A stretch of DNA of 64,000 bases from Chloroflexota bacterium (GTDB lineage: Bacteria; Chloroflexota; Anaerolineae; Anaerolineales; UBA11579): NCBI GenBank assembly GCA_023485685.1, contig JAMCZK010000038.1:1-64000 (forward strand), in the 5' to 3' direction. This document shows positions 26,770 to 35,685 of this stretch, piece after piece. A program made the position numbers and the translations under genes. Position 1 is the first letter of the stretch. The number at the start of each line of letters is the position of its first letter. The notes beneath the pieces were generated by a model. It searched no databases and was not told the origin of the DNA. It saw nothing but the letters and a program-made list of their open reading frames with translations.

Positions 26770-28443
26770 ATGGTTGAGGAAATACAAGGCAGAAAGCAGA
26801 TCGGCTTCGTCGTCGGCGGCACACTGAAGGACGGCCTAACGGTCCGCTTGCAGGTGCCGGCGCAAGACGTGCAGGAAGGCGCGTTCGTGGTGATCGAGTC
26901 GAATGATTGGATCTTCCATGGCCTGGTCACCGACCTGCAGCTGGGCTCCACCGATCCGCGCTTCGCCGATGAGCAGTCCGGCACGCGGCTACCCGCCGAG
27001 CTCGCCAGCCTGCTCCAGGGCCAGACGCTGTTCACCAACCTGCAAGTCCTGCCGGCGCTGATGATCACCGGCGGCGATGACCCGCAGGGTCCGCTGCCGG
27101 TCAAGACCGTGCCGTCGCATCACGCGCCGGTCATGCTCGCCTCCGAGGGCGACATCGCCGAGATCTTCGGCAAGCCGGATGCCAAGGGCAACTTCGTCAT
27201 CGGCTCCACCCGCGAACAGGGGCACCCGGTGGCCATCGACCTGCGCAAATTCATCCAGCGCTCCTCCGGCATCTTCGGCGCCACCGGCACCGGCAAGAGC
27301 TTCCTCACCCGCCTGCTGCTGGCCGGCCTCATCCACCACAACGCCGCCTCCGTGTTGGTGCTGGACATGCACAACGAGTACGCCTACAACGACCAGGACG
27401 AGAACGGCAACCCGGTCACCGGCCTCAAGACCAAGTTCGGCAATAAGATCAAAGTCGTCGGCCTGGGCGCGGGCGCCGCCATCCGCGGCTCCGTCCCAGA
27501 CTTCAACCTGGAGATCGCCATGAGCGATATCCAGCCAGAAGACATCGAGCTGCTCACCCGCGAGCTCAACCTCAAGGAGACCACGCCGGCAACGCTGGAC
27601 GCGCTGATTGCTACTTTTGGGCGCCAGAACTGGTTCAAGCAATTCAAGGAGCTCAAGAACGGCGCGGTCATCCAAACCGACGAAGGCTCGCCAGGTAAAC
27701 CTGGCGCACGCGTCCCGGCGCCCGATTCCGTGGCCGCCTGGGCAGACGAGCACGGCGTCAACGTGATGGCGGCCGAGGGCCTGCACAACAAGCTGGGCCG
27801 CGTGTTCCGCCTGCCCTACGTCACCGAGCGCCCCGCCGCCGACACCATCGGCAACATCATCGACACGCTGGAGAAGGGCAGCCACGTGGTGCTCTCCTTT
27901 GGCAACCACGAGACCGACCTGGACTACTTGCTGGTGAGCAACCTGCTCACCCGCCGCATCCGCCAGCGCTGGGAGCAGGCCACCAACGACTATCGCAGCA
28001 GCAACAAAGCCGAGCCGCGCCCGCTGGTGATCGCCGTGGAGGAGGCGCACAAGCTGCTCAACCGCGAGATGGCGGTGCAGACCACCTTCAGCACCATTGC
28101 CCGCGAGCTGCGCAAGTATTACGTCACCCTGCTGATCATCGACCAGCGCCCCAGCCAGATCTACGACGAAGTGATGTCTCAATTAGGAACAAGAGTGTCA
28201 GGGTGGCTCGGTGATGAAGATGACATTCGAGCGGTACTCTCTGGACTCGCGGGGAGAGATGCACTCCGAGGAATGCTGGCCAGATTACAACCCAAAGAAG
28301 AAGTCCTCCTACTCGGCTGGGGCGTACCAATGCCGTTGCCGGTGCGGAGCAGAAGGTACGACGATAAGTTCTGGGAGGAGTTGCTGGGCAAAGGCGGCGG
28401 GAAGAAGAGGGAGAAGGAGATCAAGGAGGAGTTGGGTTTCTGA
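26770..28443 (+). CDS. herA: HerA-like ATPase (DUF87, FtsK/HerA superfamily)
   Basis: Walker A GIFGATGTGKSFLTRLLLAG; Walker B PLVIAVEEAHKLLNRE; LRKYYVTLLIIDQRPSQIYDEVMSQLGTRVSGWLGDEDDI. Confidence 0.92.
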   Translation: MVEEIQGRKQIGFVVGGTLKDGLTVRLQVPAQDVQEGAFVVIESNDWIFHGLVTDLQLGSTDPRFADEQSGTRLPAELASLLQGQTLFTNLQVLPALMITGGDDPQGPLPVKTVPSHHAPVMLASEGDIAEIFGKPDAKGNFVIGSTREQGHPVAIDLRKFIQRSSGIFGATGTGKSFLTRLLLAGLIHHNAASVLVLDMHNEYAYNDQDENGNPVTGLKTKFGNKIKVVGLGAGAAIRGSVPDFNLEIAMSDIQPEDIELLTRELNLKETTPATLDALIATFGRQNWFKQFKELKNGAVIQTDEGSPGKPGARVPAPDSVAAWADEHGVNVMAAEGLHNKLGRVFRLPYVTERPAADTIGNIIDTLEKGSHVVLSFGNHETDLDYLLVSNLLTRRIRQRWEQATNDYRSSNKAEPRPLVIAVEEAHKLLNREMAVQTTFSTIARELRKYYVTLLIIDQRPSQIYDEVMSQLGTRVSGWLGDEDDIRAVLSGLAGRDALRGMLARLQPKEEVLLLGWGVPMPLPVRSRRYDDKFWEELLGKGGGKKREKEIKEELGF

Positions 28444-28470
28444 GTTTCTGGTATAAAGAAATAAGAACAT

Positions 28471-29327
28471 ATGGTGAAAACAAAACTTTACCTGGGCGAT
28501 TGCGCTGATATCCTCAATCAGTTGAAGACAACTCAATTGATTTGATTTTTACCTCACCGCCCTATGCTGACAGCAGGAAAGACACGTACGGAGGAATTCA
28601 TCCCGACGAGTATGTAAATTGGTTCCTACCCATCACGAAAGAATTATTCCGCGTTCTAAAACCTACAGGAACTTTTGTATTAAACATCAAGGAACGTGTC
28701 GTTGAAAGTGAACGACATACTTATGTGATTGAACTTATTCTCAATATGCGGGAACAGGGTTGGCTCTGGACCGAAGAACTAATATGGCACAAGAAGAATA
28801 GTCATCCAGGAAAATGGCCGAACCGCTTTAGGGATGCCTGGGAACGGCTCCTTCAGTTTAACAAGGCGAAGCAATTCAATATGTACCAGGAAGAGGTTAT
28901 GGTTCCAGTTGGGAAATGGGCAACGACAAGACTAAAAAATCTTAGCAAAACTGATAAAGTTCGTGATCCCTCAAGGGTGGGAAGTGGTTTTGGTAAAAAC
29001 GTTTCCAATTGGGTCGGTCGCGAAATGGTTTATCCAACAAACGTCCTGCATATGGCAACCGAAACAGGAAATAAAAACCACAGTGCGGTATTTCCAGAGG
29101 CACTACCGGAATGGTTTATAAAACTCTTTACACGAGAGGGCGACTGGGTTTTAGACCCGTTTATGGGTTCGGGGACCACGAATAAAGTTGCCCAGAGAAT
29201 AGGCAGGAATTCAATTGGCATCGAAATCCTCTCCGAGTATTTCGATGTTGCAAAGAACCGAATTGACAAGAAACAGCTTATGCTATTTGAAAAGAAGGGG
29301 AAATATGAAACCAATCAAACTAAGTGA
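28471..29327 (+). pseudogene. beta-type N4-C/N6-A DNA methyltransferase with apparent N-terminal frameshift
   Basis: ATG at 28471 reads MVKTKLYLGDCADILNQLK then frame must change near 28520-28535 to continue SIDLIFTSPPYADS...WVLDPFMGSGTTNKVAQRIGRNSIGIEI. Confidence 0.85.
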
Positions 29328-30038
29328 AGTGTCGAATTATGTTCAAAAGAATATTGGTTCGTTTCACGCAAAGAGATTGCTGCGCCTAAACAGTCTCAAC
29401 TCAAGACAGTACTAAAAAGAAAAAATCCCTATTTATTTAAGGCGAAAAATCTGGGGGTGGCTCATGGTCTGGTAAAAGTCTTAGTTGACGCACATCTTTC
29501 ATCTCAGGAAGAAACAATTTTTGGCGATTTCCTAGAAGGCTTGGCTATTTTTATATCTAGTAAGGTATACGGTGGAAAGAAATCCGCTGCAGAGGGCATA
29601 GATTTAGAATTTTCTAGAGACGGGATTGTATACATCGTCGCAATTAAATCGGGTCCGAACTGGGGAAACAGTAGCCAGATTCGAAGAATGATTAATGACT
29701 TTAATTCTGCTACGAAAAGACTACATACGAGTCTGTCGACCCTCAATGTGAGGGCTGTTAATGGATGTTGTTACGGAATTGATAACAATCCTAATAAAGG
29801 CACTTATGAAAAATTTTGCGGGCAGGCGTTTTGGGAATTTATTTCTGGAAACCCAGAACTTTATCTAGACATCATTGAACCTTTAGGACATCGGGCCAAA
29901 CAAAAGAACGCTGCTTTTCAAAAGAGATATGACCAAATTTTAAATAGGTTCACTCAGGAATTTATCGAAGAATTTTGCGACGATGGAGTAATAAATTGGG
30001 AGAGACTTGTTAAATTCAACTCGAGTACAGTTCCTTAA
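29305..30038 (+). pseudogene. type II restriction endonuclease (possibly PmeII/EcoO109I-like) with apparent N-terminal frameshift
   Basis: MKPIKLSEVSNYVQKNIGSFHAKRL in one frame, then LKTVLKRKNPYLFKAKNLGVAHGLVKVLVDAHLSSQEETIFGDFLE... and catalytic-like GIDLEFSRDGIVYIVAIKSGPNWGNSSQ in another; overlaps MTase end. Confidence 0.72.
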
Positions 30039-30053
30039 TTACGGGAGGTTGGC

Positions 30054-30281
30054 ATGGCAAGACGTCAGGGATCGCCTACATTTGGGCACAGATATGTTGG
30101 CAACAAGAACAATATGGAGGTTCACGACCTAGATAACGAGAAAACCGGCCAAAATCAATGTCAAATTGATGAGATCATAAGAGCTGGTAATGCAGTGATT
30201 TTCACACCTGACACACTATCCCAAGCTCATTCCGAGGGATACGACAATTGCGCCTATTGTCTAGGCAGTTCAACAAGATAA
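30054..30281 (+). CDS. small hypothetical protein downstream of RM genes
   Basis: 75-aa ORF with RBS (gggaggttggc) and C-terminal CAYC motif. Confidence 0.45.
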   Translation: MARRQGSPTFGHRYVGNKNNMEVHDLDNEKTGQNQCQIDEIIRAGNAVIFTPDTLSQAHSEGYDNCAYCLGSSTR

Positions 30282-30315
30282 AACAATACTGTACTGCTCT
30301 CCCAATCTACTATAA

Positions 30316-30350
30316 AAAGAGCCGTGTCCGTTGCACGGCTCTTTACTTTA
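30316..30350 (+). terminator. intrinsic terminator after RM cluster
   Basis: 11-bp stem AAAGAGCCGTG/CACGGCTCTTT with 7-nt loop. Confidence 0.8.
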
Positions 30351-30881
30351 ATCATTGCTGAGGCATCAATATCGCCAAGCCCCGGATACTTCGTCCGATT
30401 CGTGCTTTAAAGCGTGGTAGCTGTGTACATGTTGTAGCTCTAGCCGATTTGGTAACTATGGTAGCTGTGGTAATTGTGGTGAGTTTGGTTGCTCATCGGC
30501 GGCGGATTCCTCGATCAGCTTGTTCAGCAAATCATTGACGGAAACTTCAACGATTTATCAACGCGGTGGGGGACGGCGAAGTAGTAGATGCCACCGGGGC
30601 GGAAGAGTTTCATGGCAAAGCCTTTGTTCACCAAGGCGTTCAGGCGCCTATGGGTGTTGCTGCGATCCTGGAGGCAGGAGGGACTCTAAGTCAGTTCCAA
30701 CAACGGTAGATTTACGGCGGAATATTCGACATTCATCAAACCCCCACGCCATCAGTAAATGGGGATGCCTGCGTAAGTAGCCACATATTCGTCTTATTTT
30801 TGTAAACGGGGGTTCGTAATAACTTCTTCCGTGCAATATTCGCTGGAACTCAGCAACCTCGTAGGGTTGTATATGCATATG

Positions 30882-31502
30882 TTATTTGTTTAATTCAGTA
30901 TAAAGGTCGCTAAAAAAAACGTCGGCGCCCCAAGCTTGAGCTGCAGTAAATGCTACACGGCGTTGTTGATCCTTTGTCAACGGATTCGCTGGCTTGTAAC
31001 CTAAATCATGATCAGCCAGCGCCCAGGCATGCTGAAACAAGGTTTTTACTTGCAACTCAAAAAACCTCGGACAATCATCACGATCTATTTCTTTATCAAA
31101 CACATCCTCGGGAATGAACAAAATAAAATGCAATCCCTCATAGCCAAATTCAGATGGCGTGTCAGGAACTATTGTTTTCTCTTCAATAGGACCAAAATAT
31201 TTCTTTACAAATTCCTGTAGTGGCTCAATATCAGACAAGTAATATGCAACAATGCGAGCCCCCAATTGATCTTGGATTTGATTCAGCGGATCAGAGTATT
31301 TAGGCTTTCCCTCTTCAATTTTTTTGGCTTTCTCTAAAAATGAATCTAGTGCCTTAGGTCTAGCCACCACTTTGTCAATCCTAGGTAACTTTTCATCAGT
31401 AACAAGATCGAGAAGGTAACTTTCAAGTCTTTTGGCAAGGGGAATGAGACATTTCTCCAGTCTTTGTTCATACGATTCTTGTAAATTTCTGCTTTTATTC
31501 AT
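30882..31502 (-). CDS. RelA/SpoT nucleotidyltransferase domain protein (small alarmone synthetase-like, no HD domain)
   Basis: ARPKALDSFLEKAKK, QIQDQLGARIVAYY, GYEGLHFIL, FFELQVKTLFQHAWALADHDLGYK. Confidence 0.88.
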   Translation of the reverse strand: MNKSRNLQESYEQRLEKCLIPLAKRLESYLLDLVTDEKLPRIDKVVARPKALDSFLEKAKKIEEGKPKYSDPLNQIQDQLGARIVAYYLSDIEPLQEFVKKYFGPIEEKTIVPDTPSEFGYEGLHFILFIPEDVFDKEIDRDDCPRFFELQVKTLFQHAWALADHDLGYKPANPLTKDQQRRVAFTAAQAWGADVFFSDLYTELNK

Positions 31503-32518
31503 TTACGACCCCTGACTCTTTCGTCAACAATTTTCCCTTCTGTTGCAAACCTGACCACACCTTCGTTTTCATTAATTGTAGTTTTCTCAAATACGTCCTC
31601 GAACTGGTCTGATGGCGCGATCATCATTGCGCCGGTATCTAATTCAACACTGGCGAACGACGCGTGTCTTCGAAATTCTTCTGCATCAATAGCAAATACA
31701 TCGCTTGCAGTTCTTTCCCCTGGCAATACCGAGAGAATAGATTCCCGAGCGTTTTGCGGCAGATTAAATCTTTGAAAAAGTTGATTTATAGAAAAGCGTT
31801 GACCATCTAAAGCCTGAACAAAACGGGCAAAGGCTACTAAATCGTGCTTGACGTCTTTATCTTGAGAAATACCACTAGCACTTCTGATTGCCCGTGCAAT
31901 GCGTCTAGTTCCTGCTTGAGCAGTTGTGAAAAAGTCGGATGCTAAAAAATCTTTTATCCAATAATAGGCTATTTGCTGATTAGATGCGTTTACTTGTTTA
32001 TCGGTCGCACTCCCATTCCAGAAATCTGCGTCAAGAGACCTGCCCAAATAAAGTGCAGCTTTATATGACTGGGCGTTCTTCATGAATATTCGCTCTAAGA
32101 AATCAATGCGCAACCCTCCCTTTTGGGCCTCAGCTAGAATTCCCACATCTGCGGGAAATCTTGATAAAACAAATTTTCTCTGTCCTGCCTCTTGCCCTAA
32201 GATAAGAAATAATAAGCCTAATCCGGACTTATTGGTAGTAACATCTCTTAGTCTGTGCGCTATAAATCTCCCTGCCCTAACACCAGGGCTTCGGAAATAA
32301 TTAATAAAATCAGCCCTCACTACACTATGTTGAATCGCTGGGTCTGTAGTTACAAATCTAATCGGGATTTCACATTCGACCTCAGATCCCTCATAAATCC
32401 CATTTAGCATTTCAAAAAGGTGGCCCCGAAGAGCTAGCATCACGCCTAACGCTTGGTCCGGATTCTCAACGTGTTTTCCTGGTGACACTAAGAAACTACA
32501 GATTGAATTAATCGCCAT
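31499..32518 (-). CDS. unknown 339-aa protein translationally coupled to RelA/SpoT-domain gene
   Basis: Stop/start overlap of 4 nt (31499-31502) with downstream gene; no recognised domain. Confidence 0.8.
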   Translation of the reverse strand: MAINSICSFLVSPGKHVENPDQALGVMLALRGHLFEMLNGIYEGSEVECEIPIRFVTTDPAIQHSVVRADFINYFRSPGVRAGRFIAHRLRDVTTNKSGLGLLFLILGQEAGQRKFVLSRFPADVGILAEAQKGGLRIDFLERIFMKNAQSYKAALYLGRSLDADFWNGSATDKQVNASNQQIAYYWIKDFLASDFFTTAQAGTRRIARAIRSASGISQDKDVKHDLVAFARFVQALDGQRFSINQLFQRFNLPQNARESILSVLPGERTASDVFAIDAEEFRRHASFASVELDTGAMMIAPSDQFEDVFEKTTINENEGVVRFATEGKIVDERVRGRK

Positions 32519-32890
32519 TCTTTCCTCTCCTACGGCTTAAATCACATTTCAAGTTTCGCTAAGTATTATAAAGCGTAGACAGTTCTGCGGCAACGTTCTT
32601 AATCTTAATCTTCTTTTGCTGCTGCTTTGCCCTTCACCGCCCACGCCCTCGCCACCAACCGCAGCCTGCCATCCGCTTCCAGCCGGCAGCCGCCTGCGCC
32701 CGGCTTCCCGTTCGGCAGCCGGCAACCGCTTGTTTCTCCGGCGGCAAAAGGAAGCAAGACACGAAAGCACCGGTCCCCCGCCGCCTTGAACGCTTGCCAG
32801 TAATCGTCGAAATCGCGGAAGGCAGATTTTCCAAGCGCGAGCTCCTGGGCATCACCCACGGACGCGTTGACAAGTCACCCGCCATGTGCT

Positions 32891-32917
32891 AAGATATTTC
32901 CAATTTGGAAATATCTT
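32891..32917. promoter_or_regulatory. palindromic operator, probable MarR-family autoregulatory site
   Basis: Perfect AAGATATTTCCAA-T-TTGGAAATATCTT immediately upstream of the MarR gene. Confidence 0.75.
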
Positions 32918-32930
32918 AACTGGAGCTGGG

Positions 32931-33437
32931 ATGACGGGTTCTGCTCTGAAACTTTCCGCTGAAGCCACCGGCGAGTTTATCCGGCAGCTGATTAGCATTA
33001 AACCTCGCTTGAAATTAATGCTCCCCGATGACCTGGCGCGGCTCAAGCATCGCCTCAGGGAGTTACATCCTGAAGGCGGTGTTAAGAAGGCAGCCGACTA
33101 TGATCTCTTTTACCGCGTGGGCATAGTTCTCTCAGGGCAGCAAGAACCGATGACCATGAGTGAGCTGAGCGAAGCCTTGTCGGTCCCCTTTAGTTCGACT
33201 ACCCGGATGGTGGAATGGCTGATTGAAAGTGGCTACGTTAAGCGCCTCCCTGATCCTGAGGATGGCCGCATCGTCCGCGTGAGCTTAACCAAAGCCGGCC
33301 AGGCGCTGTATCAAACCATCAATGATTTTCTGACTCGGCGCCTCAAGCAGATACTTTCTAAATTTACTCCCGCGGAGCGGGAAAACCTGATTGCCCTGTT
33401 GCGAAAAGGAATGGACATCCTAAAAGAACTGGAATAG
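32931..33437 (+). CDS. MarR-family transcriptional regulator
   Basis: DYDLFYRVGIVLSGQQEPMTMSELSEALSVPFSSTTRMVEWLIESGYVKRLPDPEDGRIVRVSLTKAG; ATG at 32931. Confidence 0.92.
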   Translation: MTGSALKLSAEATGEFIRQLISIKPRLKLMLPDDLARLKHRLRELHPEGGVKKAADYDLFYRVGIVLSGQQEPMTMSELSEALSVPFSSTTRMVEWLIESGYVKRLPDPEDGRIVRVSLTKAGQALYQTINDFLTRRLKQILSKFTPAERENLIALLRKGMDILKELE

Positions 33438-33459
33438 TTCCCTCTTTTTTTAGGTATTT

Positions 33460-33476
33460 ATTTCCATTTTGGAAAT
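33460..33476. promoter_or_regulatory. second MarR-type operator half-copy upstream of MFS gene
   Basis: ATTTCCA-TTT-TGGAAAT, same arms and 3-nt spacing as the core of 32891-32917. Confidence 0.65.
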
Positions 33477-33494
33477 TTCTTCGATGGAGCTGAG

Positions 33495-35174
33495 ATGAAT
33501 TCGACTAAATTGCCTTCCCGCCTGAAAACAATCGGCCTGATGGCTGGGCTGATGATTGGGGTGTTTCTAACGCTCATGGATCAGACTGTGGTGAGCATCG
33601 CCCTGCCTTCAATTGCCGGGCAGTTAAATGGACTCAGCCTGTATGCCTGGGTTTTTTCAGGCTACATGCTGGCGCAGACCGCGTTCCTGACCATTTTCGG
33701 AAAGCTTTCCGACCTTTATGGCCGCAGGCTTATGTTTCTTATAGGTGTGGGCCTGTTCATGCTGGGTTCAATTCTTTGCGGGCAAGCTCAGACAATGGAG
33801 CAGCTGATCATTTTCCGGGCGCTGCAAGGAGTCGGGGGGGCCGGGCTAATGCCCATTGCTCTTGCCATCCTGGGTTTCCATTATGGACCCAGGGAACGGG
33901 CAAGACTTCAAGGCATTTTGGGAAGCGCAGCGGGGCTGGCGGTCGTGGTCGGTCCCACTGTGGGTTCGCTTGTCGTGGAAAATTTCTCCTGGCGCTGGGT
34001 GTTCTACATCAACCTGCCTTTAGGCATTCTTTCAGCGGTACTTGTGGTCCTGTTCCTGCGCGAATCCCGCGACACGGCGAGAACTCCATCAATAGATTAT
34101 TCGGGTGCAATTACCCTGCTGGGATGGGTAGGTTCATTGATGATCGCCTTTTTCTTCAGTCGCGACTTACCCTGGAGTTCACCTCAGATCTTGGGTCTGC
34201 TGGGCGCCTTTATATTATTTTTTGTGCTCTTCCTCTTCAACGAGTCCCGCGCTCGAGAACCCATTCTGCCCTTGCACATCTTTGCCCACCCGACCGTGGC
34301 TGCCGCCAGCGCCGTCGCATTTGTCCGGGCAGTCGCCTTTTATGCACTAATCATCTACGTACCCCTTTTAGTGCAAGGGGTCCTTGGAGGCACTCCCGAG
34401 AACGCTCGCAATGCACTAATCGCTTTCGCCGTCCCGGTTATTTTTGGTGCGGTCATCGCCGGGTTTCTTGTGGCCCGCAACATCAGTTATCGCACGTTGT
34501 TAATGGTGGGCTTAGCGCTTTTCGGAGTAGGTCTTTGGCTGGTGAGCCAGCTGGGCAGGAACTCCGATCAAGGTGTGCTTCTGCGTGACCTGGTTCTAGC
34601 AGGGTTCGGCGTGGGCATAACTCAGGTAACCATCGTCCTGGCGCTTCAAAATTCAGTTAAACGTGAACACATGGGCACAGCCTCTTCGCTGTCCCAGTTT
34701 CTTACCAACCTGGCAGGAACAGTGGGCGTAGGTTTGCTCGGTTTTTATCAGTCCAACCTGTTGATTAATCGAGTGAGCCACATCGTTACTTCGGCGACCT
34801 TGGAACAACTTTCGCCGCAGGCAGCACAAGTGCTCAATGATGCCGCCGCTTTGGGACGCGTGTTTACCAGCCCTGCAGCTGCAGCCCAGCTTCCTTCCCA
34901 GTTGTTGGACACACTTCGGGGAGCGCTGGAAAATTCCCTGACCAGTGTTTTTCAAGTAGGTTTGTTCCTGACAGCCATTGCGCTTTTTGCCAGCCTGTTC
35001 ATGCAGGTTCAGCAAGCGAAAAGGCAAACGAAGCAGCGCCGGGCGTGGCTTCTGATCTCGGTGAGCGGACTTAGTCATCTTCCATGCCAGCGAAAACGGG
35101 CTCATGGTTGTATAGAACGAGAGGTCTCTATCCGTTCCTCTCAATCCTGGCCATCCTGCTCATTAAATTTGTGA
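33495..35174 (+). CDS. MFS drug exporter, DHA2/EmrB-QacA family
   Basis: LMDQTVVSIALPSIAGQL...SGYMLAQTAFLTIFGKLSDLYGRR...FRALQGVGGAGLMP; 14-TM pattern; C-terminal tail may be out of frame. Confidence 0.93.
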   Translation: MNSTKLPSRLKTIGLMAGLMIGVFLTLMDQTVVSIALPSIAGQLNGLSLYAWVFSGYMLAQTAFLTIFGKLSDLYGRRLMFLIGVGLFMLGSILCGQAQTMEQLIIFRALQGVGGAGLMPIALAILGFHYGPRERARLQGILGSAAGLAVVVGPTVGSLVVENFSWRWVFYINLPLGILSAVLVVLFLRESRDTARTPSIDYSGAITLLGWVGSLMIAFFFSRDLPWSSPQILGLLGAFILFFVLFLFNESRAREPILPLHIFAHPTVAAASAVAFVRAVAFYALIIYVPLLVQGVLGGTPENARNALIAFAVPVIFGAVIAGFLVARNISYRTLLMVGLALFGVGLWLVSQLGRNSDQGVLLRDLVLAGFGVGITQVTIVLALQNSVKREHMGTASSLSQFLTNLAGTVGVGLLGFYQSNLLINRVSHIVTSATLEQLSPQAAQVLNDAAALGRVFTSPAAAAQLPSQLLDTLRGALENSLTSVFQVGLFLTAIALFASLFMQVQQAKRQTKQRRAWLLISVSGLSHLPCQRKRAHGCIEREVSIRSSQSWPSCSLNL

Positions 35175-35657
35175 CCTCGAGCCGTATCAGCCCAGTCATC
35201 TATCTGGCGTCGCTTATTTTGGCGCTTTGCCTCCTGGGCTTCAGGGTTTGGGCGGGCAGGCTTCATGGAAATCGCTGCCCGATCCGGAGAAAACTATAAG
35301 CACACATTAGTTACAGCCGGGCCTTACGCCTATGTTCGAAACCCTATGTATTTGGCGGCCATGTTGTTAGGCTTGCTTTATGTGGTCATATCCGGGGTGT
35401 GGTATTCACTTTTTATCTGGATCCTTGGTTACGTTTTCACCTACTCCCAGGTCATTAAGTATGAGGAGGAAGACCTGCACCTGAAGTTTGGCCGAAAGTA
35501 TGAGGAATATCGTTCAAAGGTTCCAAGGTTGATCCCGGCGCTGAGAGCATACGATGACGGGATCGGGGAATTCAAATTAGGAAGTGAGACTTTGCGCAAT
35601 GCGCTTGCTGAAATGATTATTCTTTCCGCGTTCTGGTTTCTTTACTGGTGGCTCTAA
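35084..35657 (+). pseudogene. isoprenylcysteine carboxyl methyltransferase/phospholipid N-methyltransferase-like (PEMT/ICMT) protein with apparent frameshift
   Basis: N-terminal TM ORF 35084-35299 and C-terminal ORF 35265-35657 (HTLVTAGPYAYVRNPMYLAAML...YEEEDLHLKFGRKYEEYRSKVPRLIP) in different frames. Confidence 0.7.
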
Positions 35658-35685
35658 TGCAGCACACGGTAGCAAGTGGGCATCG

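Noticed and set aside
26989-28182. 397-aa minus-strand ORF opposite herA
   Set aside because: Composition artefact of GC-rich coding DNA; the plus strand has clear HerA Walker motifs.
32549-32885. Minus-strand ORFs of 73-84 aa before the MarR gene
   Set aside because: Overlapping short frames in GC-rich sequence, no recognisable family or convincing start.
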